Part shown: positions 43,973-53,266 of the stretch, one piece after another
Layout of the letters: each line of letters begins with the position of its first letter
How positions within the stretch are numbered: position 1 is the first letter of the stretch
Assembly (NCBI RefSeq): GCF_900129425.1
Contig: NZ_LT670817.1
Coordinates: forward strand, 930,001-994,000
DNA length: 64,000 bases
From: Bradyrhizobium erythrophlei
GTDB lineage: Bacteria > Pseudomonadota > Alphaproteobacteria > Rhizobiales > Xanthobacteraceae
Direction of reading: 5' to 3'
Translations under genes and position numbers: made by a program
The notes under the pieces: model-generated
What the model saw: the letters and a program-made list of their open reading frames with translations, nothing else
Told to the model about the DNA's origin: nothing
The model's database searches: none

Positions 43973-44827
43973 TCACCACGTCGCGGTGCCCTTCATGGTC
44001 GGCTGACCCTGCGAATTCGCGGTCCATAGTTCCATGCCGGCACCTGCGTCGTTGGCGTTGATGCTGAACTCTGAGCCTTCGAACAGCGGCTGCAGGCCGC
44101 GATAGCTGAATTTCTTCGGTGCCGTGCCGCCGTGCAGCTTGGCTGCGAATTCCACCAGCAACGCCGCCTGCAGCGGGCCGTGGAAGATCAGGCCGGGATA
44201 GCCCTCGACCCTGGTGACGTAGTCGCGGTCGTAATGGATGCGGTGGCCGTTGAAGGTCAGCGCGGAATAACGGAACAGCAGCACCGGATCGGCCATGTGG
44301 CTCTCGCGATGCTGCGCGGCTGGCGCCGGCGCCGGCGGTTTGGCTGGCGCGGATGCCTGCCCAGGCGATACATCCCGATAGACGATATCCTGCCGCTCGC
44401 GGATCGCGGTGCCGCGCGGCGTCGTGATCAGATGCTCGACGGAGACGAAACACAGCACGCCAGTGCTGCCGGTCTTCATCGTGACATCCGAAATGCGCGA
44501 GGTGCGCGTGGTCTCGTCGCCGACGCGCAGCGGTTCGAAAAATTCCAGTTCACCGCCGGCCCACATCCGGCGCGGCAGCGGCACCGGCGGCAGGAAACCG
44601 CCGCGGGCAGGATGTCCGTCGGGACCGAGTTCCGACATCGGGTAGACCGGCTGCGCCAGGCACCAATGCACGGTGAGCGGGGCGGCATCGCCCGGCTTCG
44701 GCGTGCCGATCTCCATGAACAGCGTGGCGCGCAGGCCCTTCACCAGTTGCGCGGTGACGATATCGGAAGCCACTTGGGTGCGGCCGATCCATTGCCGCAA
44801 ATGGTCGAGATCGGGCTTTTCGGTCAT
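43973..44827 (-). CDS. FAS1-like/MaoC family dehydratase (mesaconyl-C4- or itaconyl-CoA hydratase type)
   Basis: 284 residues with a double hot-dog layout. The N-terminal half is the degenerate FAS1-like dehydratase domain. The C-terminal half has the hydratase 2 motif YSALTFNGHRIHYDRDYV with its catalytic Asp/His-type residues, then GYPGLIFHGPLQAALL. Members hydrate mesaconyl-C4-CoA, itaconyl-CoA or similar branched C5 thioesters. Its ATG overlaps the stop of the upstream CoA transferase gene (ATGA), so the two are coupled and probably act in turn: CoA activation, then hydration. A 3' remnant of a paralogue lies at 43504. Confidence 0.85.
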   Translation of the reverse strand: MTEKPDLDHLRQWIGRTQVASDIVTAQLVKGLRATLFMEIGTPKPGDAAPLTVHWCLAQPVYPMSELGPDGHPARGGFLPPVPLPRRMWAGGELEFFEPLRVGDETTRTSRISDVTMKTGSTGVLCFVSVEHLITTPRGTAIRERQDIVYRDVSPGQASAPAKPPAPAPAAQHRESHMADPVLLFRYSALTFNGHRIHYDRDYVTRVEGYPGLIFHGPLQAALLVEFAAKLHGGTAPKKFSYRGLQPLFEGSEFSINANDAGAGMELWTANSQGQPTMKGTATW

Positions 44828-45954
44828 GACGATTTTGCCTTGACGGAAGCAGGTTTTGTCACTCCGGCACGGTCGCCGATCCCCGGCACGGCACCATAAT
44901 GACGGGGCTGGTCGACGACGATCGCTGCCGGCGCGGGATAACTCACCGGCCCCGCGGGCGTGTCGACCTCGATGCGGCGCAGATGCGGATGCACGGCGAG
45001 ATCGGCCATGGTGTTGACCTCGGCAAAGGCGATGTCGGCGTCGGAGAGACGCTTCAGCAGTTCGTCACGGGTCAGGGCGGCAAAACTATCGCCAACGGTC
45101 TTGTCGGTCAGCGCGCGGTTGCGGACGCGCTCGACCATGTTGGAAAACCGGGGATCGTTCGGCAGGTCAGGTTGCCCCAGCACGTCAGTGCATAACTTCT
45201 TCCATTCGCGTTCGCTCTGGATCGAAATCAGGATGTCCCTGCCGTCCCGTGAGCGAAACACGCCGTAGGGCGCGATCGACGGATGGGCGAGGCCCATCCG
45301 CTGCGGCGGGTTGCCGGCCTCTGCATTGAGCAGCGGCACCGACAGCCAGTCGGCCATCACGTCGAACATCGAAATCCTGATATCGGCGCCCTTGCCGCTG
45401 CGCGACCGCGCGATCAGGGCTTCGAGGATGGCGGCGTGCGCGGTGGCGCCGGTGGCGACATCGACGATCGACACGCCGACCCGGGATGGGCCGTCCGGAC
45501 CGCCGGTGATCGAGGCGAGTCCGCTCTCGGCCTGGATCAGGAGATCGTAGGCCTTGCGCTGCGCGTAGGGACCGTCGTCGCCATAGCCTGAAATGGTGCA
45601 GCAGATCAGTTTTGGATAATCTTTCTTCAGGCGCTCCAGCGTGAAGCCGAGCTTGTCCATCGAGCCGGGCTTCAGGTTCTGGATCAGCACGTCGGCGCCG
45701 GCGACCAGCGCTTCGAGGCTGGCGCGGCCCTCTTTGGTGGCGAGGTCGACGACCACGGAATCCTTGCCGCGGTTGAGCCAGACGAAATAGCTGCTTTGGC
45801 CCTTGGCCGCCGCATCATAGCCGCGCGCGAAATCGCCCTCGGGCCGCTCGATCTTGACGACATGGGCGCCGGCGTCGGCCAGCCGCGAACTGCAGAAGGG
45901 TGCTGCGACCGCCTGTTCGACGGCAATGACGGTCAGTCCCTCAAGCGGCAGCAT
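44824..45954 (-). CDS. CaiB/BaiF CoA transferase, probably dicarboxylate or branched-acid type
   Basis: 376 residues of the class III CoA transferase family: LEGLTVIAVEQAVAAPFCSSRLADAGAHVVKIE at the start, AYDLLIQAESG with the catalytic Asp, and HPSIAPYGVF. The sequence resembles succinyl-CoA:itaconate/mesaconate-type transferases more than the carnitine or oxalate ones, which fits the coupled hydratase gene downstream. ATG 45954 lies ten bases after the acyl-CoA dehydrogenase stop. A longer in-frame start at 46146 lies inside that gene in another phase and was rejected. Codon use matches the neighbours. Confidence 0.87.
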   Translation of the reverse strand: MLPLEGLTVIAVEQAVAAPFCSSRLADAGAHVVKIERPEGDFARGYDAAAKGQSSYFVWLNRGKDSVVVDLATKEGRASLEALVAGADVLIQNLKPGSMDKLGFTLERLKKDYPKLICCTISGYGDDGPYAQRKAYDLLIQAESGLASITGGPDGPSRVGVSIVDVATGATAHAAILEALIARSRSGKGADIRISMFDVMADWLSVPLLNAEAGNPPQRMGLAHPSIAPYGVFRSRDGRDILISIQSEREWKKLCTDVLGQPDLPNDPRFSNMVERVRNRALTDKTVGDSFAALTRDELLKRLSDADIAFAEVNTMADLAVHPHLRRIEVDTPAGPVSYPAPAAIVVDQPRHYGAVPGIGDRAGVTKPASVKAKSS

Positions 45955-45964
45955 TTGGATTTTC

Positions 45965-47134
45965 TCAGTAGGAGCGGGGCATGCCGAGCACGTGCTCGGC
46001 GAGGTAGGACAAAATGAGGTTGGTCGAGATCGGCGCCACCTGATAGAGCCGCGTCTCGCGGAACTTGCGTTCGATATCGTATTCCTCCGCGAAGCCGAAG
46101 CCGCCATGGGTCTGCACGCAGGCGTTGGCGGCTTCCCAGGAGGCATCGGCCGCCAGCATTTTTGCCATGTTAGCCTCGGCGCCGCAATCGAGGCCTGCCT
46201 CGTATTTGCGGGTGGCTTCCCTGACCATCAGCTCGGCAGCCCGCATCGCTGCGTAGGCCTTCGCGATCGGAAATTGGATACCCTGGTTCTGGCCGATCGG
46301 CCGGCCGAATACCGCGCGCTCTTTGGCGTAGGCGGAGGCCTTGGCGATGAACCATTTGGCGTCGCCGATGCACTCGGCCGCGATCAGGATGCGCTCGGCA
46401 TTCATGCCGGACAGGATGTAGCGAAAGCCCTTGCCTTCCTCGCCGATCAGGTTTTCCGCCGGTACCCTGAGATCGGTGAAGAACACTTCCGTGGTGGAGT
46501 GGTTCATCATGGTGCGGATCGGGCTGATCGAGAGCCCGTTACCCTTGGCCGCCTTCATATCGACGATGAACACCGACAGGCCGTCGGTGCGCTTCCTGGC
46601 CTGTTCCTTCGGCGTGGTGCGCGCCAAGAGAATCATCAGGTCCGAATATTCGGCGCGGCTGGTCCAGATCTTCTGGCCGTTGACGATGTAGCTGTCATTG
46701 CCCTCGCGCTTCGCAAACGTCTTCAGCGACGAGGTGTCGGTGCCGCTGGTCGGCTCGGTGACGCCGAATGCCTGCAGCCGCAATTCGCCGCTGGCGACCT
46801 TCGGCAGCCATTTCGCCTTCTGCTCATCGCTGCCGTGCCGCAGCAGCGTGCCCATGGTGTACATCTGGGCATGACAGCCGCCGCCATTGCAGCCGGCGCG
46901 CTGGATCTCTTCGAGGATCGCGGCGGCCGCGGACAGTTTCAGCCCGGCGCCGCCATATTCCTCGGGGATCAGCACCGAGAGATAGCCGGCCTCCGTCAGC
47001 GCATCGACGAAGGCCTTGGGGTACGCCATCTCGCGGTCGAGCTTGCGCCAGTATTCGCCGGGGAATTGGGCGCAGAGCTTGGCGACGGCGTCGCGGATGT
47101 CGGCATATTCGTCTGTGGGTTCGGGTGAAGTCAT
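45965..47134 (-). CDS. Acyl-CoA dehydrogenase
   Basis: 389 residues of the FAD acyl-CoA dehydrogenase family. Signatures: the N-terminal helical domain (GYLSVLIPEEYGGAGL), the FAD and substrate strand FGVTEPTSGTDTSS, YIVNGQKIWTSRAEYSDLMI, and the C-terminal QTHGGFGFAEEYDIERKFRE with FAD-binding residues. It introduces a 2,3-double bond in an acyl-CoA and passes electrons to ETF. The substrate is not predictable. Its ATG overlaps the thioesterase stop (ATGA) and it runs straight into the CoA transferase gene. Confidence 0.9.
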   Translation of the reverse strand: MTSPEPTDEYADIRDAVAKLCAQFPGEYWRKLDREMAYPKAFVDALTEAGYLSVLIPEEYGGAGLKLSAAAAILEEIQRAGCNGGGCHAQMYTMGTLLRHGSDEQKAKWLPKVASGELRLQAFGVTEPTSGTDTSSLKTFAKREGNDSYIVNGQKIWTSRAEYSDLMILLARTTPKEQARKRTDGLSVFIVDMKAAKGNGLSISPIRTMMNHSTTEVFFTDLRVPAENLIGEEGKGFRYILSGMNAERILIAAECIGDAKWFIAKASAYAKERAVFGRPIGQNQGIQFPIAKAYAAMRAAELMVREATRKYEAGLDCGAEANMAKMLAADASWEAANACVQTHGGFGFAEEYDIERKFRETRLYQVAPISTNLILSYLAEHVLGMPRSY

Positions 47135-47568
47135 CGGAACTCGGCCGGCAGATCGAGGGCGCGCATGGTAGCGGTGCAGAATGCGCAGAGGGTTTCGGTG
47201 GCCCCGTCTTTGCTGAAGACTTCGACCGTGGCAACCCCGATCGAACCCGACATTTTCAGGGTTTTGGCGCGGGCCACCAGCTCGGTGCCATCCGCAGGCG
47301 AGAGAAAATTGACCTTGATCTCGACGGTGACCCCGATCCGGCCGGCCGGCAGGCTCGAGGTAACGGCGACCCCGGCGGCCTGATCGGCCAGCGCGGTAAT
47401 GACCCCGCCGTGAAAATGGCCGAAGAACTGCACGAGGTCCGGCCGGCGCGCGAGCGCGACCTCGGCATTGCCGGGCGCAACGGCAACGATGCGGAAGCCC
47501 GCGGCGTGACTAAAACCCTTGGCGTTGACGGCCTCGGCGAGGCTCGGCGGGTTGAGGGGTGCGCTCAA
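47131..47568 (-). CDS. PaaI-type acyl-CoA thioesterase (hot-dog fold)
   Basis: 145 residues of the PaaI/YbgC hot-dog family, with GHFHGGVITALADQAAGVAV (the catalytic-loop His and Asp region) and VEIKVNFLSPADG. It probably hydrolyses dead-end or product acyl-CoA and recycles CoA in this pathway. TTG 47568 was chosen because GAGAAG lies nine bases before it; GTG 47619 is an in-frame alternative without a ribosome site. It is coupled by ATGA to the acyl-CoA dehydrogenase and follows the P450 genes by 123 bases. Confidence 0.83.
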   Translation of the reverse strand: MSAPLNPPSLAEAVNAKGFSHAAGFRIVAVAPGNAEVALARRPDLVQFFGHFHGGVITALADQAAGVAVTSSLPAGRIGVTVEIKVNFLSPADGTELVARAKTLKMSGSIGVATVEVFSKDGATETLCAFCTATMRALDLPAEFR

Positions 47569-47691
47569 GGTGCTGATCTTCTCATGTTGTATTATCTCGA
47601 TCCGGCGATCGGCGGGCACGGCGCAAACGGCGCCTGTGCCCGTGCTGCGATCTCAACACGTCGGGCGGGCAAAGTGCAAGCGTGCCCAGCG

Positions 47692-48966
47692 TTACGCTGG
47701 AATGCGCACCGGCAGGGACTCGATGCCGCGCACGAAGCTGGAATAAACCCGCTTCGGCTCGCCGACCACCTCGATGTTGTCGAAGCGCTTCAACATCTCC
47801 TGCCAGACGATCTTCAATTGCAGTTCGGCGAGCCGCATGCCGACGCAGCGGTGGATGCCGAAGCCGAACGACAGATGGGTGCGGGGCCGGGCGCGATCGA
47901 TGATGAACTCGTTGGGATTTTCGATGCCCTCTTCGTCGCGATTGCCCGAGACGTACCACATCACCACGCGGTCGCCTTTTTTGATGGTCTTGCCGCCGAG
48001 TTCGGTGTCTTCAAGCGCGGTGCGCCGCATATGCGCCAGCGGCGTCTGCCAGCGAATGACTTCCGGCACCATCGAATCGATCAGGTCCGGATTGTCGCGC
48101 AGCTTTTGATACTGCTCGGGGTACTCGTTCAACGCGAGCACCGAGCCGCTCATGGTGTTGCGGGTGGTGTCGTTGCCGCCGACGATCAAAAGCAGGATGT
48201 TGCCCATCAGATTGTCGGGGTCCATATGGCGGGTCGCGTCGTGATGCGCCATCATCGAGAGCAGGTCGTTGCGCGGCTCGGCATTGACCCGCTCGTTCCA
48301 GAGCTTTGTGAAGTAGCCCGCGCACTCGTCCATCTCGGCGCGGCGCTGTTCGGCCGATTCGACGATCCCGCTTTTCGGCAGCGCGGTCGCGACGTCGGAC
48401 CAGCGCGTCAGCTTGCGGCGCTCCTCGAACGGAAAATCGAACAGGGTCGCCAGCATCTGTGTGGTCAGTTCGATCGACACCCGGTCGACGAAATTGAAGG
48501 TCTCGTTGCGCGGGAGGGCGTCGAGCACCTTGCCGGCGCGGGCGCGGATGAGAACGGCGAGTTCGTCCAGATGCGCGGGCGTGAACATCGGCGACACCGT
48601 CTTGCGCTGGGCCGAATGTCGCGGCTGATCCATCGCGATGAAGCTCGGGTAGTCGTACCCCGGCGGCACGTCGCGGATCGAGATGCCGCCAAGTGTGGAG
48701 TCGGAAGAGAAGATGCCGTGATTGGTGTCGACATGCATGATGTCGTTGTATTTGGTGACCGACCAATAGGGTTCGATCGGCGCGCTGGTGCAGTAGTGCA
48801 CCGGCTCTTCCTTGCGCAGCCGCTCGAACCATGGCCACAGCGTATCGTTCTGGAACAGCTTTGGCGCGCCCGGGTGAAATTCACTGAGCGGCGTGGCATA
48901 CGCCTCTTCGCGCGCCAGTCGCTGAAGCTCGGCCTTGTCGGCCCGGACTGAGGTCTGGATGTTCAT
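47692..48966 (-). CDS. Cytochrome P450, CYP153 type
   Basis: 424 residues of a soluble bacterial P450: the I-helix oxygen-activation motif GGNDTT (263-268), ExxR in PEVIRW (302-305) and the haem loop FGFGIHRCVG with ligand C374. Long stretches match the CYP153 alkane omega-hydroxylases, such as FIAMDQPRHSAQR, LLLIVGGNDTTRN, IRWQTPLAHMRR and LKRFDNIEVVGEPKRV. It would hydroxylate a terminal methyl of an alkane, fatty acid or terpene side chain, with electrons from a ferredoxin. No ferredoxin or reductase gene is in the window. It follows its paralogue after 37 bases. No clear ribosome site was checked beyond the ATG at 48966. Confidence 0.9.
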   Translation of the reverse strand: MNIQTSVRADKAELQRLAREEAYATPLSEFHPGAPKLFQNDTLWPWFERLRKEEPVHYCTSAPIEPYWSVTKYNDIMHVDTNHGIFSSDSTLGGISIRDVPPGYDYPSFIAMDQPRHSAQRKTVSPMFTPAHLDELAVLIRARAGKVLDALPRNETFNFVDRVSIELTTQMLATLFDFPFEERRKLTRWSDVATALPKSGIVESAEQRRAEMDECAGYFTKLWNERVNAEPRNDLLSMMAHHDATRHMDPDNLMGNILLLIVGGNDTTRNTMSGSVLALNEYPEQYQKLRDNPDLIDSMVPEVIRWQTPLAHMRRTALEDTELGGKTIKKGDRVVMWYVSGNRDEEGIENPNEFIIDRARPRTHLSFGFGIHRCVGMRLAELQLKIVWQEMLKRFDNIEVVGEPKRVYSSFVRGIESLPVRIPA

Positions 48967-49003
48967 CGTTGATCAATCCCAAAATGCCGGTCGCCGGGGT
49001 ACC

Positions 49004-50266
49004 TCAGCCGGCAATCCGCACCGGCAGGGTCTCGTAGCCCTTGACGAAGCTCGAATACACCCGCTTGGGCTCGCCGACCACCTCAATGTTGTCGAAACGC
49101 TTCATGATTTCTTCCCAGACAATCTTCAATTGCAGTTCGGCCAGCCTGATCCCGACGCAGCGGTGAATGCCGAATCCGAATGACAGATGTTGCCGCGGCC
49201 GCGCCCGGTCAATGATGAAGCGGTTGGGATCCTCAATCACGTCTTCGTCACGATTGCCGGAGACGTACCACATCACCACCTTGTCGCCCTTCCGGATGGT
49301 TTTGTTGCCGAGTTCCGTGTCCTGCGAGGCGGTCCGGCGCATATGCGCGAGCGGTGTCTGCCAGCGGATGATCTCCGGCACCATGCTGTCGATCAGGGCG
49401 GGATTGTCGCGCAACTTCTGATATTCGGCGGGGAATTCGTTGAGCGCGAACAGCCCGCCGGACAGCGAATTGCGCGTGGTGTCGTTGCCGCCGACGATCA
49501 AGAGAACGATGTTGCCGAGAAAATTCTGCGAGTCGAGATCGCGCGTGGCCTCGCTATGCGCCATCATCGACAACAGGTCGCTTTTGGGCGGCGCGTTGCG
49601 GCGCGCCTTGTAGAGTTCCGCGAAATAATCGCCGCATTCGACCAGTTCGGCCTGGCGTTTCAATTCGGCCTCGGGGCTTGGCGGCAGATAGGTCGCGACG
49701 TCCGACCAGTGGGTCAGCTTGCGGCGCTCCTCCCAGGGGAAATCGAACAGCGTGGCCAGCATCTGGGTGGTGAGTTCGATCGACACCCGGTCGACCCAGT
49801 CGAAGGTTTCGTTGCGCGGCAACGCGTCGAGCACCTGTCCGGCGCGTTCGCGGATGGTGGCGGCCAGCTGATCCAGATGCGTCGGCGTGAACATCGGCGC
49901 AACCGTCTTACGCTGGGCGCTGTGGGTCGGCTGATCCATCGCGATGAAGCTCGGCCGCCGGAAGTCGACCGCGGCGTCGCGGATGGTGATGCCGCCGAAT
50001 ACCGCCGCCGACGAAAACGCCTGGTGGTTGGTCTCGACATTCATGATGTCGTTGTACTTGCTGACCGACCAGTACGGCCCGAACACGCTGTCCTTGCAGT
50101 AGTGGATCGGGTCTTCCCGGCGCAGCCGTTCGAAATAGGGCCAGAACGTATCGGAGCGAAACAGTTCGGGATCGCCGGGATTGAACTGCTCCAGCGGAAT
50201 GGAATAGGCGCGCGCCCGCGCCGCCTCTTGATTGATATTTGGCGCTGGATCTATCGTCCCGTGCAT
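49004..50266 (-). CDS. Cytochrome P450, CYP153 type (tandem paralogue)
   Basis: 420 residues, clearly paralogous to the next gene over its whole length. The I-helix is GGNDTT (259-264), ExxR is PEIIRW, and the haem loop FGFGIHRCVG has ligand C370. The N-terminal and substrate-recognition regions differ most (for example AAVDFRRPSF against PPGYDYPSF, and LPPSPEAELK against LPKSGIVESA), suggesting different substrates. ATG 50266 has AGGGAGAAACTC upstream; the longer open frame to 50443 is not needed. It is probably the first gene of the minus-strand catabolic operon. Confidence 0.9.
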   Translation of the reverse strand: MHGTIDPAPNINQEAARARAYSIPLEQFNPGDPELFRSDTFWPYFERLRREDPIHYCKDSVFGPYWSVSKYNDIMNVETNHQAFSSAAVFGGITIRDAAVDFRRPSFIAMDQPTHSAQRKTVAPMFTPTHLDQLAATIRERAGQVLDALPRNETFDWVDRVSIELTTQMLATLFDFPWEERRKLTHWSDVATYLPPSPEAELKRQAELVECGDYFAELYKARRNAPPKSDLLSMMAHSEATRDLDSQNFLGNIVLLIVGGNDTTRNSLSGGLFALNEFPAEYQKLRDNPALIDSMVPEIIRWQTPLAHMRRTASQDTELGNKTIRKGDKVVMWYVSGNRDEDVIEDPNRFIIDRARPRQHLSFGFGIHRCVGIRLAELQLKIVWEEIMKRFDNIEVVGEPKRVYSSFVKGYETLPVRIAG

Positions 50267-50495
50267 TGAGTTTCTCCCTGATTGCCGCTTCCGTGCTCGG
50301 CCCGGACGGCTGTTTGGGCGAATTACAACCCGTCGCGCGCTCCGGAGCAAGGGAGAGTTTGCTGCATCGGGAGCTATCGCAGGCGCCGGTCCGGCGGATG
50401 CCCCCTTCTCAGCCCCGCCGGCCCGTGACAAGCTTCTGCGCAAGGCCTAGTGCTTGCACTGAAAGCAGCATTGTTTGTCCGGAGGCAGCCCGACC

Positions 50496-51668
50496 ATGAT
50501 CCCCAACGCGCATCGGATGTTCAATTTCGATCTCGGTGAAACCGCGGATGCGATTCGCGAGACCGTGCATGATTTCTCCACCCATGAGATCGCGCCGCGC
50601 GCCGCCGAGATCGACAGGAGCAATCAATTCCCGAGGGATCTGTGGCCGAAGCTCGGCGCGCTCGGCCTGCACGGCATCACCGTCGAGGAGGAGTATGGCG
50701 GATCGGGGCTGGGCTACCTCGAGCACTGCATCGCGGTCGAGGAAATCTCGCGCGCCTCGGCGGCGGTCGGCCTGTCCTACGGCGCGCATTCTAACCTTTG
50801 CGTCAACCAGCTGCGCCGCAACGGCAACGAGACCCAGAAGCGGAAATATCTGCCGAAGCTGATTTCCGGCGAGCATGTCGGCGCGCTGGCGATGTCCGAG
50901 CCCGGTGCCGGCTCCGACGTGGTGTCGATGTCGACCCGCGCCGAGAAGAAGGGCGACCGCTACGTCATCAACGGCAGCAAGATGTGGATCACCAACGGCC
51001 CGATCGCGGAAACGCTGGTGATCTATGCCAAGACCGATCCGGCCGCGGGCGCCCGCGGCATCACCGCCTTCATCATCGAAAAAGGCATGAAGGGATTTTC
51101 CACCGCGCAGAAGCTCGACAAGCTCGGCATGCGCGGCTCCGACACCGGCGAACTGGTGTTCGAGAATTGCGAAGTGCCGGCAGAAAACGTGCTTGGCGAG
51201 GTCGGCCGCGGCGTCAACGTACTGATGTCGGGCCTCGACTACGAGCGCTCGGTGCTGGCCGCGGGTCCGCTCGGGATCATGCAGGCCTGCCTCGACGTGG
51301 TCATGCCCTATGTGCACGAGCGCAAGCAGTTCGGCCAGCCGATCGGCAGCTTTCAGCTGGTGCAGGGCAAGATCGCCGACATGTACACGACGATGAACGC
51401 GTCGCGTGCCTACGTCTACGCGGTGGCAAAGGCCTGCGACCGCGGCGAGACCACGCGCGAGGACGCGGCCGGCGCCATTCTCTATGCCTCCGAGAAGGCG
51501 ACGCAATGCGCGCTGGATGCGATCCAACTGCTCGGCGGCAACGGCTATATCAACGACTACCCGACCGGGCGCCTGCTGCGCGACGCCAAGCTGTACGAGA
51601 TCGGCGCCGGCACCAGCGAAATCCGGCGCATGCTGATCGGAAGGGAGCTGTTCGAGAAGTCGGCCTGA
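50496..51668 (+). CDS. ivd: Isovaleryl-CoA dehydrogenase-like acyl-CoA dehydrogenase
   Basis: 390 residues of the acyl-CoA dehydrogenase family. The catalytic base is placed as in isovaleryl-CoA dehydrogenases: Glu in GLDYERSVLAAGPLG (E250), not at the C-terminal position of the straight-chain enzymes. Other signatures are MSEPGAGSDV, MWITNGP and QLLGGNGYINDYPTGRLLRDAKL. It oxidises a branched short-chain acyl-CoA, classically isovaleryl-CoA in leucine breakdown. No carboxylase or hydratase (liuBCD) follows, so a role in the adjacent P450 pathway is also possible. ATG 50496 has GGAGGCAGCCCGACC upstream. It is divergent from the second P450, with 229 bases between starts. Confidence 0.85.
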   Translation: MIPNAHRMFNFDLGETADAIRETVHDFSTHEIAPRAAEIDRSNQFPRDLWPKLGALGLHGITVEEEYGGSGLGYLEHCIAVEEISRASAAVGLSYGAHSNLCVNQLRRNGNETQKRKYLPKLISGEHVGALAMSEPGAGSDVVSMSTRAEKKGDRYVINGSKMWITNGPIAETLVIYAKTDPAAGARGITAFIIEKGMKGFSTAQKLDKLGMRGSDTGELVFENCEVPAENVLGEVGRGVNVLMSGLDYERSVLAAGPLGIMQACLDVVMPYVHERKQFGQPIGSFQLVQGKIADMYTTMNASRAYVYAVAKACDRGETTREDAAGAILYASEKATQCALDAIQLLGGNGYINDYPTGRLLRDAKLYEIGAGTSEIRRMLIGRELFEKSA

Positions 51669-51678
51669 TACGATGCTC

Positions 51679-51769
51679 GCCATGCCCGGGCTTGACCCGG
51701 GCATCCATCATTCTTCGCAAGAGGGCTTTTGCGAGATGATGGATTGCCGGGTCAAGCCCGGCAATGACA
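51679..51769. repeat. Palindromic repeat, family A copy 4 (variant)
   Basis: CCATGCCCGGGCTTGACCCG with CATCCATCATTC, and the inverted arm GATGATGGATTGCCGGGTCA. The loop half differs from the other copies (ATCATTC instead of ACGTCTT). It lies between the convergent ivd-like gene and the next. Confidence 0.85.
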
Positions 51770-51779
51770 AGATTGGATA

Positions 51780-52595
51780 TTAATCCGTCAGATCATTCGC
51801 CTTCTTCACCCACACCCGGACGTCGGCGAGCACGTCGGGCAGCACGGCCTTGACTTCCTCGACCGTCATGCCGGCCTTGATGCGCGGGTCGTAGAGGATG
51901 TTTAAAATGTACTGATCGTAGATGTCGAAGAAGCCCATCGAGACACTGTCGTTGAACATGGTCCAGGGCACCGACGAAGTATCGTTGATCGGCCCCAGCG
52001 ACTGCAGCAGTTCTTCATAGGCGCAGTCGAGGAAGACGAAATCGCCATTGTCGACGGTGAGGATCACGTCGGAGTGCTCGATCTCGTATTTGTCGCTTTT
52101 GCGAAAACCGGACAGGCATTGCGGATCGAGCGAGGTCTTGATCTCGCGCGCGCGTTCGCTGCCATAGAAGCTGGCGATGGTGCGATTGAGATCGCGGTCG
52201 CGCACCATTTTGACGACCACATTGGCGGCTTCGCGGCTCTCGGCCATCGCGATGTCCAGATGCGCGATCCGCTGCCCGATGTCGGCCACGACTTTGGCCA
52301 GTTGCGCCTTGCGGTCGGGGCGGTTGCCGTCGGCGAACACCCGCACCGGCTCGTCGTATTTCCTGATGCGGTCGACCCGGCCGGCCAGATGATATTCGGC
52401 ACCGAACGCGGTCTTTAGAAATCCGTCGGTGATTTCGCTGTCGGTGAAGATCTTCTTCTCGGCGCGCTGGCGCAAAGCGATCGCGGGAATTTCGGCCGCT
52501 ATTGCAAGCGGCGACACGACGCCGACGAACGCGATAGCAGCGAAAGCGGCCGCGAATATCGGTAAAGCCTGCGAAGACCGGCGAGAGCTGTTCAT
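51780..52595 (-). CDS. Exported protein of unknown function, DUF2927-like
   Basis: 271 residues with a signal peptide (about 1-33, cut near IAAEIP). The mature part has a helical start (EKKIFTDSEITDGFLKTAFGAEYH), a basic strand (RIRKYDEPVRVFADGNRPD) and a C-terminal PDVLADVRVWVKKAND. This pattern recalls the DUF2927 family of exported proteins in rhizobia, without biochemical role; the assignment is from memory and unverified. ATG 52595 gives a good signal peptide. It is in the periplasm or envelope, next to an L,D-transpeptidase gene on the same strand, with 83 bases between. Confidence 0.65.
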   Translation of the reverse strand: MNSSRRSSQALPIFAAAFAAIAFVGVVSPLAIAAEIPAIALRQRAEKKIFTDSEITDGFLKTAFGAEYHLAGRVDRIRKYDEPVRVFADGNRPDRKAQLAKVVADIGQRIAHLDIAMAESREAANVVVKMVRDRDLNRTIASFYGSERAREIKTSLDPQCLSGFRKSDKYEIEHSDVILTVDNGDFVFLDCAYEELLQSLGPINDTSSVPWTMFNDSVSMGFFDIYDQYILNILYDPRIKAGMTVEEVKAVLPDVLADVRVWVKKANDLTD

Positions 52596-52678
52596 TGCGC
52601 GATGACGCTGCCGCAATCGACGTCTGCGCGCAAGGCTCGATCCGGCACGGCTGACGCGTGAGCGATGCGGGTTTCGCC

Positions 52679-53266
52679 CTAGTTCTTCACCACCACGGTG
52701 GCGCCGACCGAGACGCGGTTGTAGAGATCGGTCACGTCCTCGTTGGTCATGCGGAAGCAGCCGGAGGATACCGCTTGGCCGATCGTCTCGGGCTCGTTGG
52801 AACCGTGAATCCGATACAGCGTCGAGCCCAGATATATCGCCCGCGCGCCGAGCGGGTTATCGATGCCGCCCGCCATGTGGCGCGGCAGATCGGGCCGCCG
52901 CGCCAGCATCTGCGAGGGCGGAGTCCAGCCCGGCCATACCTTCTTGGCGGAGATGCGGTGGACGCCGCCCCAGCGAAAGCCGTCGCGGCCGACGCCGATT
53001 CCGTAGCGCAGCGCCTGGCCGTTGGGGAGCACGAGATAGAGCCGCCGCTCGGCGGTGCTGATGACAATGGTGCCGGGGGCGTACCGGCTGTCGAAGTTCA
53101 CGGTAGTGCGCGGAATCGGGCTGGAGCCGCGGCCGAAGAAATAGGGGCCGCCGCCCATGATATCGCGGGTGTCGGAGCCCGGGAAACCGAACCCCTGGGC
53201 CGATGCCTGGCCGGCGCCGGCCAGCAAGGTCACCGCTGCAAACAGCAAAGCCAACGCCCGGGTCAT
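52679..53266 (-). CDS. L,D-transpeptidase (YkuD domain)
   Basis: 195 residues: a signal peptide (cut after ASA) and a YkuD domain with the catalytic HGSN...SSGCFRM motif, containing the His and the nucleophile Cys with its following Arg. It crosslinks peptidoglycan 3-3 or attaches proteins to it, in the periplasm. Strands such as GTIVISTAERRLYLVL and YGIGVGRDGF are typical. Rhizobiales often carry many such genes, and this one stands apart from cell-division genes. ATG 53266 gives the signal peptide. It is divergent from the ThDP enzyme gene. Confidence 0.93.
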   Translation of the reverse strand: MTRALALLFAAVTLLAGAGQASAQGFGFPGSDTRDIMGGGPYFFGRGSSPIPRTTVNFDSRYAPGTIVISTAERRLYLVLPNGQALRYGIGVGRDGFRWGGVHRISAKKVWPGWTPPSQMLARRPDLPRHMAGGIDNPLGARAIYLGSTLYRIHGSNEPETIGQAVSSGCFRMTNEDVTDLYNRVSVGATVVVKN

